From contig JAYPTI010000017.1 of the NCBI GenBank assembly GCA_038133505.1, positions 1 to 30,723 of the forward strand: a DNA stretch of 30,723 nucleotides, given 5' to 3'. Numbering within the stretch: position 1 is the first letter of the stretch; each line of letters starts with the position of its first letter. The DNA is from JAYQUR01 sp038133505 (GTDB lineage: Bacteria; Pseudomonadota; Alphaproteobacteria; MPNO01; UBA830). The position numbers and the translations under genes were made by a program. The notes under the pieces were generated by a model. That model made no database searches and was not told the origin of the DNA. It was given only the letters and a program-made list of their open reading frames with translations. Below are positions 15,655 through 23,186 of this stretch, piece after piece.

Positions 15655-16656
15655 ATGCCGCTGGACGACATTGTCGAACTCAAGCCCGTCGCGAAATCCG
15701 ATCCCGATGCGCTGACCCTCAAGGTCGCGATGGCTGACTACGACCGCATCCGGCCGCTTATCGACCGCCGCGTGACGGCGCCCGGGCCCGCGCTCGACCG
15801 CACCACGGACGACATCCGCGAATGCTGCGTCGGCCCTGTCGACGAGCCGTTCGACGTCGCCGCGATGTCGATGTCGTGGTACGTCGCCGCCCGCGCCCGC
15901 GGCGAGCCGTGCGTGGCGTTGCCGATCTTCCCGCTCAGGATGGCCGTTCTCGGCTACATGTACTGCCGCACCGAGGATCCCTACACGCACCCGCGAGAGC
16001 TCAAGGGCAAGCGGATGGGCAGCATCGCCTATCGCTACACCGTGAACCTCTGGCTGCGCGGCATGCTGGCCGAGCATTACGACCTCGCGCCGGAAGACGT
16101 GCACTGGGTCACCAACGAGACCGAGATCAACGGGTTCAACATCCCCGACGGCATCGACGTCACGGTGAAGGAAGGGACGACGCCGGGCGAGTTGCTGCTC
16201 AACGGCGGGATCGATGCGATCATGACCCCCGAGGTGCCGGCCGAATACGCGGCGGGCCATCCCGGGATCCGCCGGCTTTTCCCGGACGCTCGGGCAGAGC
16301 AGGTGAATTACTTCCGCAAGACCGGCATCTATCCGATCACCCACCTCGTCGTGATGCACGAGAAGACGGCGCGCGACACCCCGTGGATCGCCGACAGGCT
16401 GGTGGCGGCCTTCCGCGACGCACAGCGGCTCGTCGACGATTACTACAACGTCGACCCCAAGCGCCTGAGCCTTCCCGGCGCCGCCTTCATCGTGGAGGAG
16501 GAGAAGCGCGATTACGGGCCCGAGCCGTGGTCGCAAGGCGTGCCGAAGAACCGGCACACGGTGGAGACCTTCGTGCGGTATGCGCACGAGCAGGGCTACA
16601 TCGACCGGATCATCCCGATCGGGGAATTCTTCGCGGAGGGGACGCTGGAGCTGTAG
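15655..16656 (+). CDS. 4,5-dihydroxyphthalate decarboxylase-like protein
   Basis: The 333-residue protein starts at ATG 15655 with a strong ribosome site (AGGAGG, 7 bases upstream). It resembles Pht5-type 4,5-dihydroxyphthalate decarboxylase, which has a periplasmic-binding-protein-like fold: LKVAMADYDRIRPLIDRRVT at the start, FDVAAMSMSWYVAARARGEP, ALPIFPLRMAVLGYMYCRTE, ELKGKRMGSIAYRYTVNLWL and LAPEDVHWVTNETE. There is no signal peptide, arguing for a cytosolic enzyme rather than a transport protein. Most homologues are uncharacterised, so only the family is certain. The upstream FAD monooxygenase is in the same direction 103 bases away. Confidence 0.8.
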   Translation: MPLDDIVELKPVAKSDPDALTLKVAMADYDRIRPLIDRRVTAPGPALDRTTDDIRECCVGPVDEPFDVAAMSMSWYVAARARGEPCVALPIFPLRMAVLGYMYCRTEDPYTHPRELKGKRMGSIAYRYTVNLWLRGMLAEHYDLAPEDVHWVTNETEINGFNIPDGIDVTVKEGTTPGELLLNGGIDAIMTPEVPAEYAAGHPGIRRLFPDARAEQVNYFRKTGIYPITHLVVMHEKTARDTPWIADRLVAAFRDAQRLVDDYYNVDPKRLSLPGAAFIVEEEKRDYGPEPWSQGVPKNRHTVETFVRYAHEQGYIDRIIPIGEFFAEGTLEL

Positions 16657-16671
16657 GCGCTCCGAACTTCC

Positions 16672-17493
16672 TCAGTTGTAGTAGGGATTCACGCCCGCCG
16701 AGTGATCGGTGACGTCGACGACGCGCGCGATCGTCGGCACGATCTTCTTGATCTCGACCTCGACGCCCTGGCGCAGGGTCGCCGACGATGCCGAGCAGCC
16801 TTGGCAGCCGCCTTCGAGGCGGACGAAGGCGGTGTTCTCCTTCACGTCGATCAGCGAGATGTGGCCGCCGTGCGACGCGACCTGCGGATTGATGTGGTTA
16901 TCGAGCAGGTCGAGGATCGCCTTACCTTCCTCGGTCTGCAGACCGGGGCGGTCTTCGAGGTCGATCGCGTCGCGCACGTCGTCCACCTCGGGCACGTAGT
17001 GCGCCAGCATGTTCTTGATCGGCTGCATCAGGCTGTAGGCCGGGCCCTCGAACCGGAGGTACGCGATGCCGTCCTTGAACGCCTTGAACACGACGTCGCC
17101 GCCGCCGTCCTTCGCGGCCGGGCGGATGCGCGTATCGACGATCTCGCGGATCTCGGCGGCGGGGCCGGTAAGCTCTTCCATGTCTTCATCATCCGCCGCG
17201 CCGGGCAGATCGCCCTCGATCACCGGCAGGCCCGACATGAAATGATCCATGATCGCGGCAAGAACCTGCGGACGCAGGATGTGCCATTCCGTCTCGCCCG
17301 TCTTGGTCACGCGCACGTCGTCCGCGCCGAGCGCAACCTTCGCCACGCCCGAGAGCCCGAAGATCCGGTTCGCGAGCGGCGAGATCGCGGCTTCGCCGGC
17401 GCTCGAGAACGAGGCGCCTGCGGGCAGGACCTCGCGGCCGGGCATGAAGCGGACGATTTCGGGGCTCGCGGTTTCTTCGGTCTGGATGAACAT
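16672..17493 (-). CDS. Nfu-type iron-sulfur scaffold with a degenerate and an intact NifU domain
   Basis: The 273-residue protein starts at ATG 17493. Residues 1-88 are the Nfu N-terminal domain as in mitochondria and alphaproteobacteria (MFIQTEETASPEIVRFMPGR; SPLANRIFGLSGV). Residues 113-178 align with the usual NifU/Nfu C-terminal domain (EIVDTRIRPAAKDGGGDVVF ... HYVPEV), but the GACxGCPSST cluster loop is replaced by GPAYSLMQ and is about seven residues shorter, so both cysteines are gone. Residues 188-273 are a second NifU domain with the cluster motif GGCQGCSAS (Cys230, Cys233), closest in pattern to E. coli NfuA (NPQxAxHGGxxSL; DVTDHSAGVNPYY). Normal alphaproteobacterial Nfu is about 190 residues. 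It probably delivers [4Fe-4S] clusters to target enzymes; the middle domain may be structural. Confidence 0.9.
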   Translation of the reverse strand: MFIQTEETASPEIVRFMPGREVLPAGASFSSAGEAAISPLANRIFGLSGVAKVALGADDVRVTKTGETEWHILRPQVLAAIMDHFMSGLPVIEGDLPGAADDEDMEELTGPAAEIREIVDTRIRPAAKDGGGDVVFKAFKDGIAYLRFEGPAYSLMQPIKNMLAHYVPEVDDVRDAIDLEDRPGLQTEEGKAILDLLDNHINPQVASHGGHISLIDVKENTAFVRLEGGCQGCSASSATLRQGVEVEIKKIVPTIARVVDVTDHSAGVNPYYN

Positions 17494-17574
17494 CGGGCTA
17501 CGCTCTCCGGGCAGTGTTTCGAGTCGCTAACATAAGGCTTTCGCCGCAAAAGCAAAGGGCCACGCAGGCCGCTG

Positions 17575-18303
17575 TCAGCCCGACGGGGCTGAAAATTCTT
17601 CCGCCACGTCGATCAGCAGAACGCGCGACGGCGTCTCGGCGGCGGCGATGCGAATGCTGGTCTCGCCGCCGATTTCCGCGCCGCCGCGCCGCGGCACGCC
17701 GGAGTCGTTGACTGCCAGCGGCCCGTCGATCGCAAGCACGTAGGCCCGCCGCCCGGGCGCCAGCGGCCGCAGGAGCGACTCGCCCCGTTTCAGCTCGGCG
17801 CCCATGACGGCCGCGTCCTGGCGGATGGAAATCAGCCCGTCCACGCCCGGCGCGCCGGACGCGTAGACCGTGAACTCGCCGGGCGGCGCGGCGGGCGGGC
17901 CGTTGAGGTCGGTATAGTCGGGCGGCAGCTCCGGTTCCTCGGCATGGAACCACATCTGGTAAACGCGGGTCCGGGCGTCGCCGGGGTTCGCCTCGCTATG
18001 CTGCACGCCGCTGCCGGTCGTCATCGCCTGGACGTCTCCCATCCGGAGGAGGCCCTTTGCGCCGGTCGTGTCCTCGTGTGCGACCATTCCCTCGCACACA
18101 TAGGTGACGATCTCGAAATTCCGGTGGCCGTGCATCGGGAAGCCCGAGCGCGGCGCGATCTCGGTGTCGGCGAGGACGCGCATCGGACCCATGCCGAAGA
18201 TGGGCGTGCCGTAGTTCTCCGGCGAACCGCGGAAGTGGTCCCGGATGCGGATGCCCGGCGCGTCGACGCCGCGCAGCTTCCCGTATGGCGCGATACGAAT
18301 CAT
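17575..18303 (-). CDS. Pirin family protein (cupin)
   Basis: The 242-residue bicupin starts at ATG 18303. The N-terminal cupin has the pirin metal site: PMHGHRNFEIVTYV with His58 and His60, and GVQHSEANP with His102 and Glu104. MRVLADTEIAPRSGFPMHGH and GDVQAMTTGSG are typical. The C-terminal cupin is degenerate, as usual. Bacterial pirins such as YhhW have quercetin 2,3-dioxygenase activity in vitro, while their natural role is unclear. It is divergent from the thioesterase at 18361 and lies 81 bases upstream of the Nfu-type gene on the same strand. Confidence 0.92.
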   Translation of the reverse strand: MIRIAPYGKLRGVDAPGIRIRDHFRGSPENYGTPIFGMGPMRVLADTEIAPRSGFPMHGHRNFEIVTYVCEGMVAHEDTTGAKGLLRMGDVQAMTTGSGVQHSEANPGDARTRVYQMWFHAEEPELPPDYTDLNGPPAAPPGEFTVYASGAPGVDGLISIRQDAAVMGAELKRGESLLRPLAPGRRAYVLAIDGPLAVNDSGVPRRGGAEIGGETSIRIAAAETPSRVLLIDVAEEFSAPSG

Positions 18304-18360
18304 GGTGCCGTCAAAATGAGCTAAAACGGGGGAACATCAAGCCCCAATGCGAGGACGCCG

Positions 18361-18780
18361 GTGAAGGAATTCGCGAGCGAGATCAGGGTCGAGTGGGCGC
18401 ACTGCGATGCCGCCGGCATCGTGTTCTATCCCAACTTCTACATCTGGTTCGATCAGGGCACCGAACGTCTGTTTTCCGCGAATGGTCTGTCCTACGCCGA
18501 ACTGGAGCGGGACTTCGGCATAGACGGCATGCCGCTGCTCGAGACCGGGACGAAATATTCCAACGCCTGCAAGCTCGGCGCCGAATTGACGATTACGAGC
18601 TGGATCGATGCGTGGGAGGGCAAGACGTTCGTCGTGAAGCACCGGATTACCCAGGCCGACGGCGCGCTCGCGCTGGAAGGCTTCGAGCGGCGCATCATGG
18701 TCGTAAAGGCGCCCGACAGTGCGCGCGGCATCCGTGCCATCGAGGTGCCCGACGCCGTCCGGGCGAGGTTCGACGGTTGA
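18361..18780 (+). CDS. Hotdog acyl-CoA thioesterase, 4-hydroxybenzoyl-CoA thioesterase type
   Basis: The 139-residue protein starts at GTG 18361 (GTGAAGGAATTC). The motif RVEWAHCDAAGIVFYPNFYI holds the catalytic Asp16 of the 4-hydroxybenzoyl-CoA thioesterase (YbgC-like) clade. It is followed by FDQGTERLF, and the hotdog sheet includes YSNACKLGAELTITSWIDAW and FVVKHRITQADGALALEGFE. It hydrolyses an acyl- or aroyl-CoA to the free acid. In a region rich in CoA-linked aromatic metabolism it could release CoA from dead-end intermediates; this is inference. The stop TGA overlaps the possible TTG start of the decayed DUF488 gene. Confidence 0.88.
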   Translation: MKEFASEIRVEWAHCDAAGIVFYPNFYIWFDQGTERLFSANGLSYAELERDFGIDGMPLLETGTKYSNACKLGAELTITSWIDAWEGKTFVVKHRITQADGALALEGFERRIMVVKAPDSARGIRAIEVPDAVRARFDG

Positions 18781-19031
18781 CGGTCGTCATCCACACTCTG
18801 GGACATTCCCGCCATTCGGTCGCGGACTTCGCCGCGCTCGCGAAGAAGCACGGCGTCGAGACGGTCGTTGACGTGCGTGGCCAGCCGTGGTCGCGCTTCA
18901 ACCCGTAATTCAACCGCGAACCGTTCCGCGAAGCGTTGGCGGACGAGGGCCTCGTCTACCGCTGGGAGGGCGAGTGCCTGTCGGGACGTCAGCGGGACCG
19001 GCGGTTCTATCGCGACGACAGCAAGGTCGAC
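18777..19031 (+). pseudogene. DUF488 family gene, broken by a nonsense codon and truncated
   Basis: Starting at TTG 18777 (overlapping the thioesterase stop), the frame reads VVIHTLGHSRHSVADFAALAKK and VVDVRGQPWSRFNP, the unmistakable N-terminus of DUF488. It then meets TAA at 18906-18908, and continues in the same frame with FNREPFREALADEGLVYRWE, exactly where the family carries a single residue between NP and FN. A CAA-to-TAA change would explain this. After GRQRDRRFYRDDSKVDW the DUF488 sequence ends, well short of the family length, and merges with NnrS sequence. The product, if made at all, would be 43 residues. Confidence 0.8.
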
Positions 19032-19523
19032 TGGGCCGTTGCGCCGGATGCGACGGGGATCGGGCTGCTGCTGATCTTCGTGGGCGTCCTCCACCTGATA
19101 CGCCTGTTGCGCTGGCGCGGCTGGCGGGTGCTGGGCGGTCCGCTCATCGCGATCCTGTATCTCGGCTATCTGTGGATTGCGGTCGGCACCTTCGTGCTGG
19201 GCCTCGCGATCGAGTGCGCCGCGTCTCGCGAACGCGTCGGGCTGCACCTGCTGACCATCGGCGCGATGGGAAAGATGATCCTCGCCGTCGCCACCCGCGC
19301 GAGCCTCGGTCATACCGGCCGCCCGCTCGCGGCGGGGCAGGGGACATGCATCGTCTACGCGCTCGTCACGCTGGCGGTGCTCGCTCGAACCCTGTTCGAA
19401 TTCAGCGGCGCACTGTCGTTCCTGTGGGTGGCGGCGGCGGCGTGGACGGCGGCTTTTGCGCTGTTCGTCTGTCTCTATGCGCCGGTCTGGTTCGCGCCGC
19501 GCGTGACAGCGCCGGGTCCCTGA
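19032..19523 (+). pseudogene. nnrS: C-terminal fragment of an NnrS family membrane protein, fused in frame to DUF488 remnant
   Basis: From about 19032 the reading frame that carries the DUF488 remnant continues, without a shift, as the last third of an NnrS protein: LLLIFVGVLHLIRLLRWRGW, LGYLWIAVGTFVLGLAIE, GAMGKMILAVATRASLGHTG (the NnrS signature) and four or five hydrophobic helices to TGA at 19521-19523. Complete NnrS is about 400 residues with about 12 membrane helices and is involved in tolerance to nitric oxide and nitrosative stress. The N-terminal two thirds, with the conserved histidines, are missing. The layout suggests one deletion that removed the 3' end of DUF488 and the 5' end of nnrS. 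A 195-residue chimeric protein could still be translated from an internal TTG at 18936. Confidence 0.8.
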
Positions 19524-19526
19524 GCG

Positions 19527-20657
19527 TCAGGGAACGGCGCGGAACTGCTTGGCGAGTTTCAGCCCCTGACCCTGATAATGCGAGCCGATGCCGGTGCCGT
19601 AGATCTTTTCCGGGCGCGCGGTCAAATGTTCGTACCGCAGACGGCCGATGACCTGTTCGTGCTCCAGCAGGAACGGGACGTCGTGCGAGCGCACTTCGAG
19701 GACGCCGCGCGAGCCGACGTCGCGGTCGTCGGGGCTCCAGCCGAAACCGGGGTCGAAGAAGCCTGCGTAGTGCACCCGGAATTCGCCGACCAGCGTGTCG
19801 TAGGCGACCATCTCCGCCGCGTAGTTCGGCGGCACGGTAACGGCCTCGCGTGTGGCGAGGATGTAGAAATCGTCGGGATTGAGGATGATGCCGCCGCGGC
19901 GCGCCGTGACCGGCTCCCAGAAATCGGCGGGGTCGTAGTGATCCGGCTTGTCGACGTCGACGATGCCGGCATGCCGGCGGGCGCGCCAGCCGACGATGCC
20001 GTCGCCGCCGAGATCGAGCCGCAGGGTGAGGCTTTTGTGTTCCGCGACCTCCGTGCGGTCGATAGGAACGTCGACGAGACGTGCCGCATCGTGGAGCGCG
20101 AGAAGGTCTTCCGAGCCGACGCGGGCGCGGCCTCGCCTCAGGCGAAGCTGCGTCAGGCGCGACCCGGTCCGCACCGCGATAGAGAACGTCTTGGGCGAAA
20201 CCTCGGCATAGAGCGGGCCGTCGTAGCCGCGCCGGACAAGATCGAACCGGGTACCGCCGTCGGAGATCACGCGGGTAAAGACGTCGAGTCGGCCGGTGGA
20301 GCTTTTCGGGTTGGCGAAGGCGGATACGTCGTCCGGCAGGGCCAATCGTTCCTGCAGGGGTACGATGTAAACGCACCCCTTTTCGAGCACCGCGCCGCCT
20401 GTCAGATCGATGCGGTGCATCTCGAATGCGCGGACCTTCTCCTCGACGGTCGCATCGGGGCCGGGGAGGAAACTCGCCTGGACCCGCCATGCGAATTCGC
20501 CGAGCCGCAGGTCAATGCTGGCGGGCTGGACGAGGTCGTCGCCGATCGCGCTATTTGCGCTCACCGCGCCGCCGGTGATCAGGGCATGCAGATCCTGCGA
20601 CGGAAATATTCCCGTCGGTGCCGCGTCGACTTCGCGCAAGGGAGCAGGGTCGTTCAT
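19527..20657 (-). CDS. dcd: dCTP deaminase, long two-domain alphaproteobacterial form
   Basis: The 376-residue protein starts at ATG 20657 (MNDPAPLREVDAAPTGIFPS). The frame extends upstream, but this start fits the family. Sequence marks of the 2'-deoxycytidine 5'-triphosphate deaminase family include DDLVQPASIDLRLGEFAWRV, FANPKSSTGRLDVFTRVISD, GYDGPLYAEVSPKTFSIAVR, and in the second half YAAEMVAYDTLVGEFRVHYA, GFFDPGFGW and FLLEHEQVIGRLRYE. The tandem dUTPase-like architecture is standard for alphaproteobacterial Dcd (about 360-370 residues), against about 190 in E. coli. It makes dUTP from dCTP for thymidylate synthesis. It is divergent from the fused monooxygenase at 20803. Confidence 0.93.
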   Translation of the reverse strand: MNDPAPLREVDAAPTGIFPSQDLHALITGGAVSANSAIGDDLVQPASIDLRLGEFAWRVQASFLPGPDATVEEKVRAFEMHRIDLTGGAVLEKGCVYIVPLQERLALPDDVSAFANPKSSTGRLDVFTRVISDGGTRFDLVRRGYDGPLYAEVSPKTFSIAVRTGSRLTQLRLRRGRARVGSEDLLALHDAARLVDVPIDRTEVAEHKSLTLRLDLGGDGIVGWRARRHAGIVDVDKPDHYDPADFWEPVTARRGGIILNPDDFYILATREAVTVPPNYAAEMVAYDTLVGEFRVHYAGFFDPGFGWSPDDRDVGSRGVLEVRSHDVPFLLEHEQVIGRLRYEHLTARPEKIYGTGIGSHYQGQGLKLAKQFRAVP

Positions 20658-20738
20658 GCTTCGCAGTTTACGCGAATCTCGCGGAATTGTTTGCGGGGTC
20701 GATTCGGACTTATCCACAACGCCCGCCAAATATTTTCC

Positions 20739-20766
20739 TTGCCTGAAAATATTTTAAGCTTAAAAT
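20739..20766 (+). promoter_or_regulatory. Candidate sigma-70-type promoter of the fused monooxygenase/reductase gene
   Basis: TTGCCT (20739-20744) and TAAAAT (20761-20766) are 16 bases apart and lie 36 bases before the ATG at 20803. They stand in the only strongly AT-rich stretch of the region. The -10 element and the spacer are covered by the palindrome listed separately, a layout typical of repression. Assignment is by eye. Confidence 0.5.
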
Positions 20767-20773
20767 AATTTCA
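20744..20773. promoter_or_regulatory. 30-bp palindrome, candidate operator (MarR-type)
   Basis: A nearly perfect palindrome of 30 bases is centred on AAGCTT; its 16-base core ATTTTAAGCTTAAAAT (20751-20766) is exact, and only one base pair of the outer arms mismatches (TGAAA-A/T-T and mirror image). It overlaps the -10 element of the promoter of the fused monooxygenase gene and is a likely binding site of a dimeric regulator. The MarR protein encoded at 29688-30194 in the related ligase operon is the obvious candidate; a regulator elsewhere is possible. Confidence 0.65.
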
Positions 20774-20802
20774 TCGCGACCGACTAGCGGACAAAAGACG
20801 GC

Positions 20803-23181
20803 ATGAAAATCGAAATTATCGGCGGCGGCCCGGCGGGCCTCTATTTCGCGCTCCTGATGAAGAAGGCCGACCCGTCGCACGAGATAAAGATCTACGAGCA
20901 GAACCGGCCGGACGACACGTTCGGCTTCGGCGTCGTCTTTTCGGCCGAGACGCTCGGCCACTTCCGCGACTACGACGCCGATTCCTACGACCGCATCCGC
21001 GAGACCTTCGCCTATTGGGACGACATCGTCACGCACTACAAGGGCGAGACGGTGGTGTCGGGCGGGCACGGGTTCTGCGGCATGTCGCGAAAGGACCTGC
21101 TGCTGATCCTGCAGGACTGCTGCCGCGACGCGGGCATCGAGATGGAGTTCCAGCGCGAGATCAGGTCGCTCGACGAGATCGCGCCGGATGCGGATCTCGT
21201 CCTCGGCGCCAACGGCATCAATTCGTGGATCCGCGATCAGTACGCCGATCACTTCAAGCCGAGCTTCGACTGGCGGCCGAACAAGTTCGTCTGGCTCGGC
21301 TCGACGAAGCCGCTGCCGGCCTTCACGTTCGATTTCCGCGAGAACGACGCGGGGATCTGGAACCTGCACGCCTATCAGTACAACAGCGAGATGAGCACGT
21401 GGATCGTCGAGACCACGGGCGGGGCGTGGACGAAGGCGGGCATGGAGAATGCGACGGAGGAAGAGACCGTCGCGTACATCTCCGAGCTCTACAAGGATCT
21501 TCTCGGCGACTACCCGGTCATCACCAACCGCTCGATCTGGCGCAACTTCCCGATGATCCGCTGCGAGACCTGGGTGAAGGACAATCTCGTCATCATGGGC
21601 GATTGCGCGCACACGGCGCATTTCTCCATCGGCTCGGGTACGAAGCTCGCGATGGAGGACGCCATCGCGCTGTTCGAGGCGTGCCAGCAGGAAAAGGAAG
21701 CCAAGGCGGCGCTCAAGCTCTACGACGACGTGCGTCGCGACGAGGTTGAGCGGCTGCAGCACGCCGCCGACGTCTCGCTGTCGTGGTTCGAGCATGTCGA
21801 GCGTTACTGGGGCATGGACGCGACGCAGTTCACCTTCAGCCTGATGTCGCGCTCGAAGGCGATTACCTACGACAATCTCCGGATGCGCGACCCGGCCTTC
21901 ATCGCCGAGGTCGACAAGGCCTTCTCGGCCGATGCCGCGGCGGCGTTCGACGCGCCCGAGCTCGCCAAGAAGCCGGTCCCGCCGATGTTCGCGCCGTTCA
22001 AGCTGCGCGACATGGAGCTTGCGAACCGCGTCGTCGTCTCGCCGATGTGCCAGTACTGCGCGACCGACGGCATGCCGGACGACTGGCATTTCACGCATTA
22101 CACGACGCGCGCCCTCGGCGGAGCGGGGCTGGTCTTCACGGAAATGACCTGCATTTCGCCCGACGCCCGGATCACACCCGGCTGCGCCGGCATCTGGACC
22201 GACGGGCAGGAAGCGGCGTGGAAACGGATCGTCGATTTCGCGCACGAGCGCACCGACGCGAAGATGGCAATGCAGATCGGCCACGCCGGGCGCAAGGGCG
22301 CGACAAAGCTCGCCTGGGAAGGCATCGACCAGCCGCTCGGCGAGGGCGCGTGGGAAATTATCGCCGCGTCCTCCATTCCGTACCTGAAAAACTCTCAGGT
22401 GCCGCGCGAGATGACGCGGGAAGACATGGACCGCGTGAAGGCCGATTTCGTCGCCGCGTTCGAACGCGCCGCGCGGGCGGGCTTCGGCCTCGCGGAACTT
22501 CACTGCGCACATGGCTACGTGCTGGCGACGTTCCTGTCGCCGGTCACGAATAAGCGCACCGACGAGTACGGCGGCAGCATCGAGAATCGGCTGCGCTATC
22601 CGCTCGAGGTATTCGACGCCTGCCGGGCGGTCTGGCCGGAAGACCGGCCGATGTCCGTCCGCATTTCGGCGAGCGACTGGATCGAGGGAGGCACGACGAG
22701 CGACGACGTGATCAACGTCTCAACCGGCCAGACCGACCCGGCCGAGAAGCCGCTCTACGGCCGCATGTTCCAGGCGCCGTTCTCCGAACAGATCCGCATC
22801 GAGGCGGATATTCCGACCATCGTCGCCGGCAACATCTTCGACTGGGACCAGGTGAACACCATCGTCGGCTCCGGCCGCTCCGACCTCGTCGCGCTAGCGC
22901 GGACGCATCTCTACAACCCGTACTTCACGGAGCAGGCGGCGGCCTATTACGGCGTCGAGAAGCAGGCGTGGCCCGACCAGTACATGTCGGCCAAGTTCGC
23001 CGCTTTCCGCCAGTTCGAGCGCTCGCGCCTGCAGCTGGAGGAGTTGCGCGAACAGGCGAAGCCGAACACACAGGAAGGCCGGACCGGCTCGTCGCTCCTC
23101 AACCGCGCGAGCGAATGGGAGATGAAGGGCGCAGCGGTCGGTGCGGCGGCTGCTGCGTCGAAATCCGAAGCGGAGGAGTAG
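20803..23181 (+). CDS. Fused FAD monooxygenase/OYE reductase, 2-aminobenzoyl-CoA monooxygenase/reductase or salicylyl-CoA 5-hydroxylase type
   Basis: The 792-residue protein starts at ATG 20803. Residues 1-375 form a group A flavin monooxygenase: GGGPAGLYFALLMKK (7-21), GFGVVFS, and MGDCAHTAHFSIGSGTKLAM. Residues 393-760 are an old-yellow-enzyme barrel: FAPFKLRDMELANRVVVSP, IGHAGRKG, AHGYVLATFLSPVTNKRTDE and YGGSIENRLRYPLEVFD. This fusion is characteristic of 2-aminobenzoyl-CoA monooxygenase/reductase (ring hydroxylation plus reduction, Azoarcus) and salicylyl-CoA 5-hydroxylase. A 2-aminobenzoate-CoA ligase-like gene nearby favours the former. Oddity: after DWIEGGTTSDD (residue 635) the normal helix and start of the next strand (about 14-16 residues) are missing, and the sequence resumes at VINVSTGQT. 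The frame is kept. This may impair the second barrel. Confidence 0.88.
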   Translation: MKIEIIGGGPAGLYFALLMKKADPSHEIKIYEQNRPDDTFGFGVVFSAETLGHFRDYDADSYDRIRETFAYWDDIVTHYKGETVVSGGHGFCGMSRKDLLLILQDCCRDAGIEMEFQREIRSLDEIAPDADLVLGANGINSWIRDQYADHFKPSFDWRPNKFVWLGSTKPLPAFTFDFRENDAGIWNLHAYQYNSEMSTWIVETTGGAWTKAGMENATEEETVAYISELYKDLLGDYPVITNRSIWRNFPMIRCETWVKDNLVIMGDCAHTAHFSIGSGTKLAMEDAIALFEACQQEKEAKAALKLYDDVRRDEVERLQHAADVSLSWFEHVERYWGMDATQFTFSLMSRSKAITYDNLRMRDPAFIAEVDKAFSADAAAAFDAPELAKKPVPPMFAPFKLRDMELANRVVVSPMCQYCATDGMPDDWHFTHYTTRALGGAGLVFTEMTCISPDARITPGCAGIWTDGQEAAWKRIVDFAHERTDAKMAMQIGHAGRKGATKLAWEGIDQPLGEGAWEIIAASSIPYLKNSQVPREMTREDMDRVKADFVAAFERAARAGFGLAELHCAHGYVLATFLSPVTNKRTDEYGGSIENRLRYPLEVFDACRAVWPEDRPMSVRISASDWIEGGTTSDDVINVSTGQTDPAEKPLYGRMFQAPFSEQIRIEADIPTIVAGNIFDWDQVNTIVGSGRSDLVALARTHLYNPYFTEQAAAYYGVEKQAWPDQYMSAKFAAFRQFERSRLQLEELREQAKPNTQEGRTGSSLLNRASEWEMKGAAVGAAAAASKSEAEE

Positions 23182-23186
23182 GCCGC

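Noticed and set aside
15655..16656. Periplasmic ABC-type solute-binding protein
   Set aside because: The fold family is shared, but there is no signal peptide and no permease or ATPase gene nearby; the motifs match 4,5-dihydroxyphthalate decarboxylase-like proteins.
20710..20803. Insertion-sequence end or repeat
   Set aside because: The palindrome at 20744-20773 might suggest a mobile element end, but no flanking direct repeat or transposase is present and its position on a promoter fits an operator.
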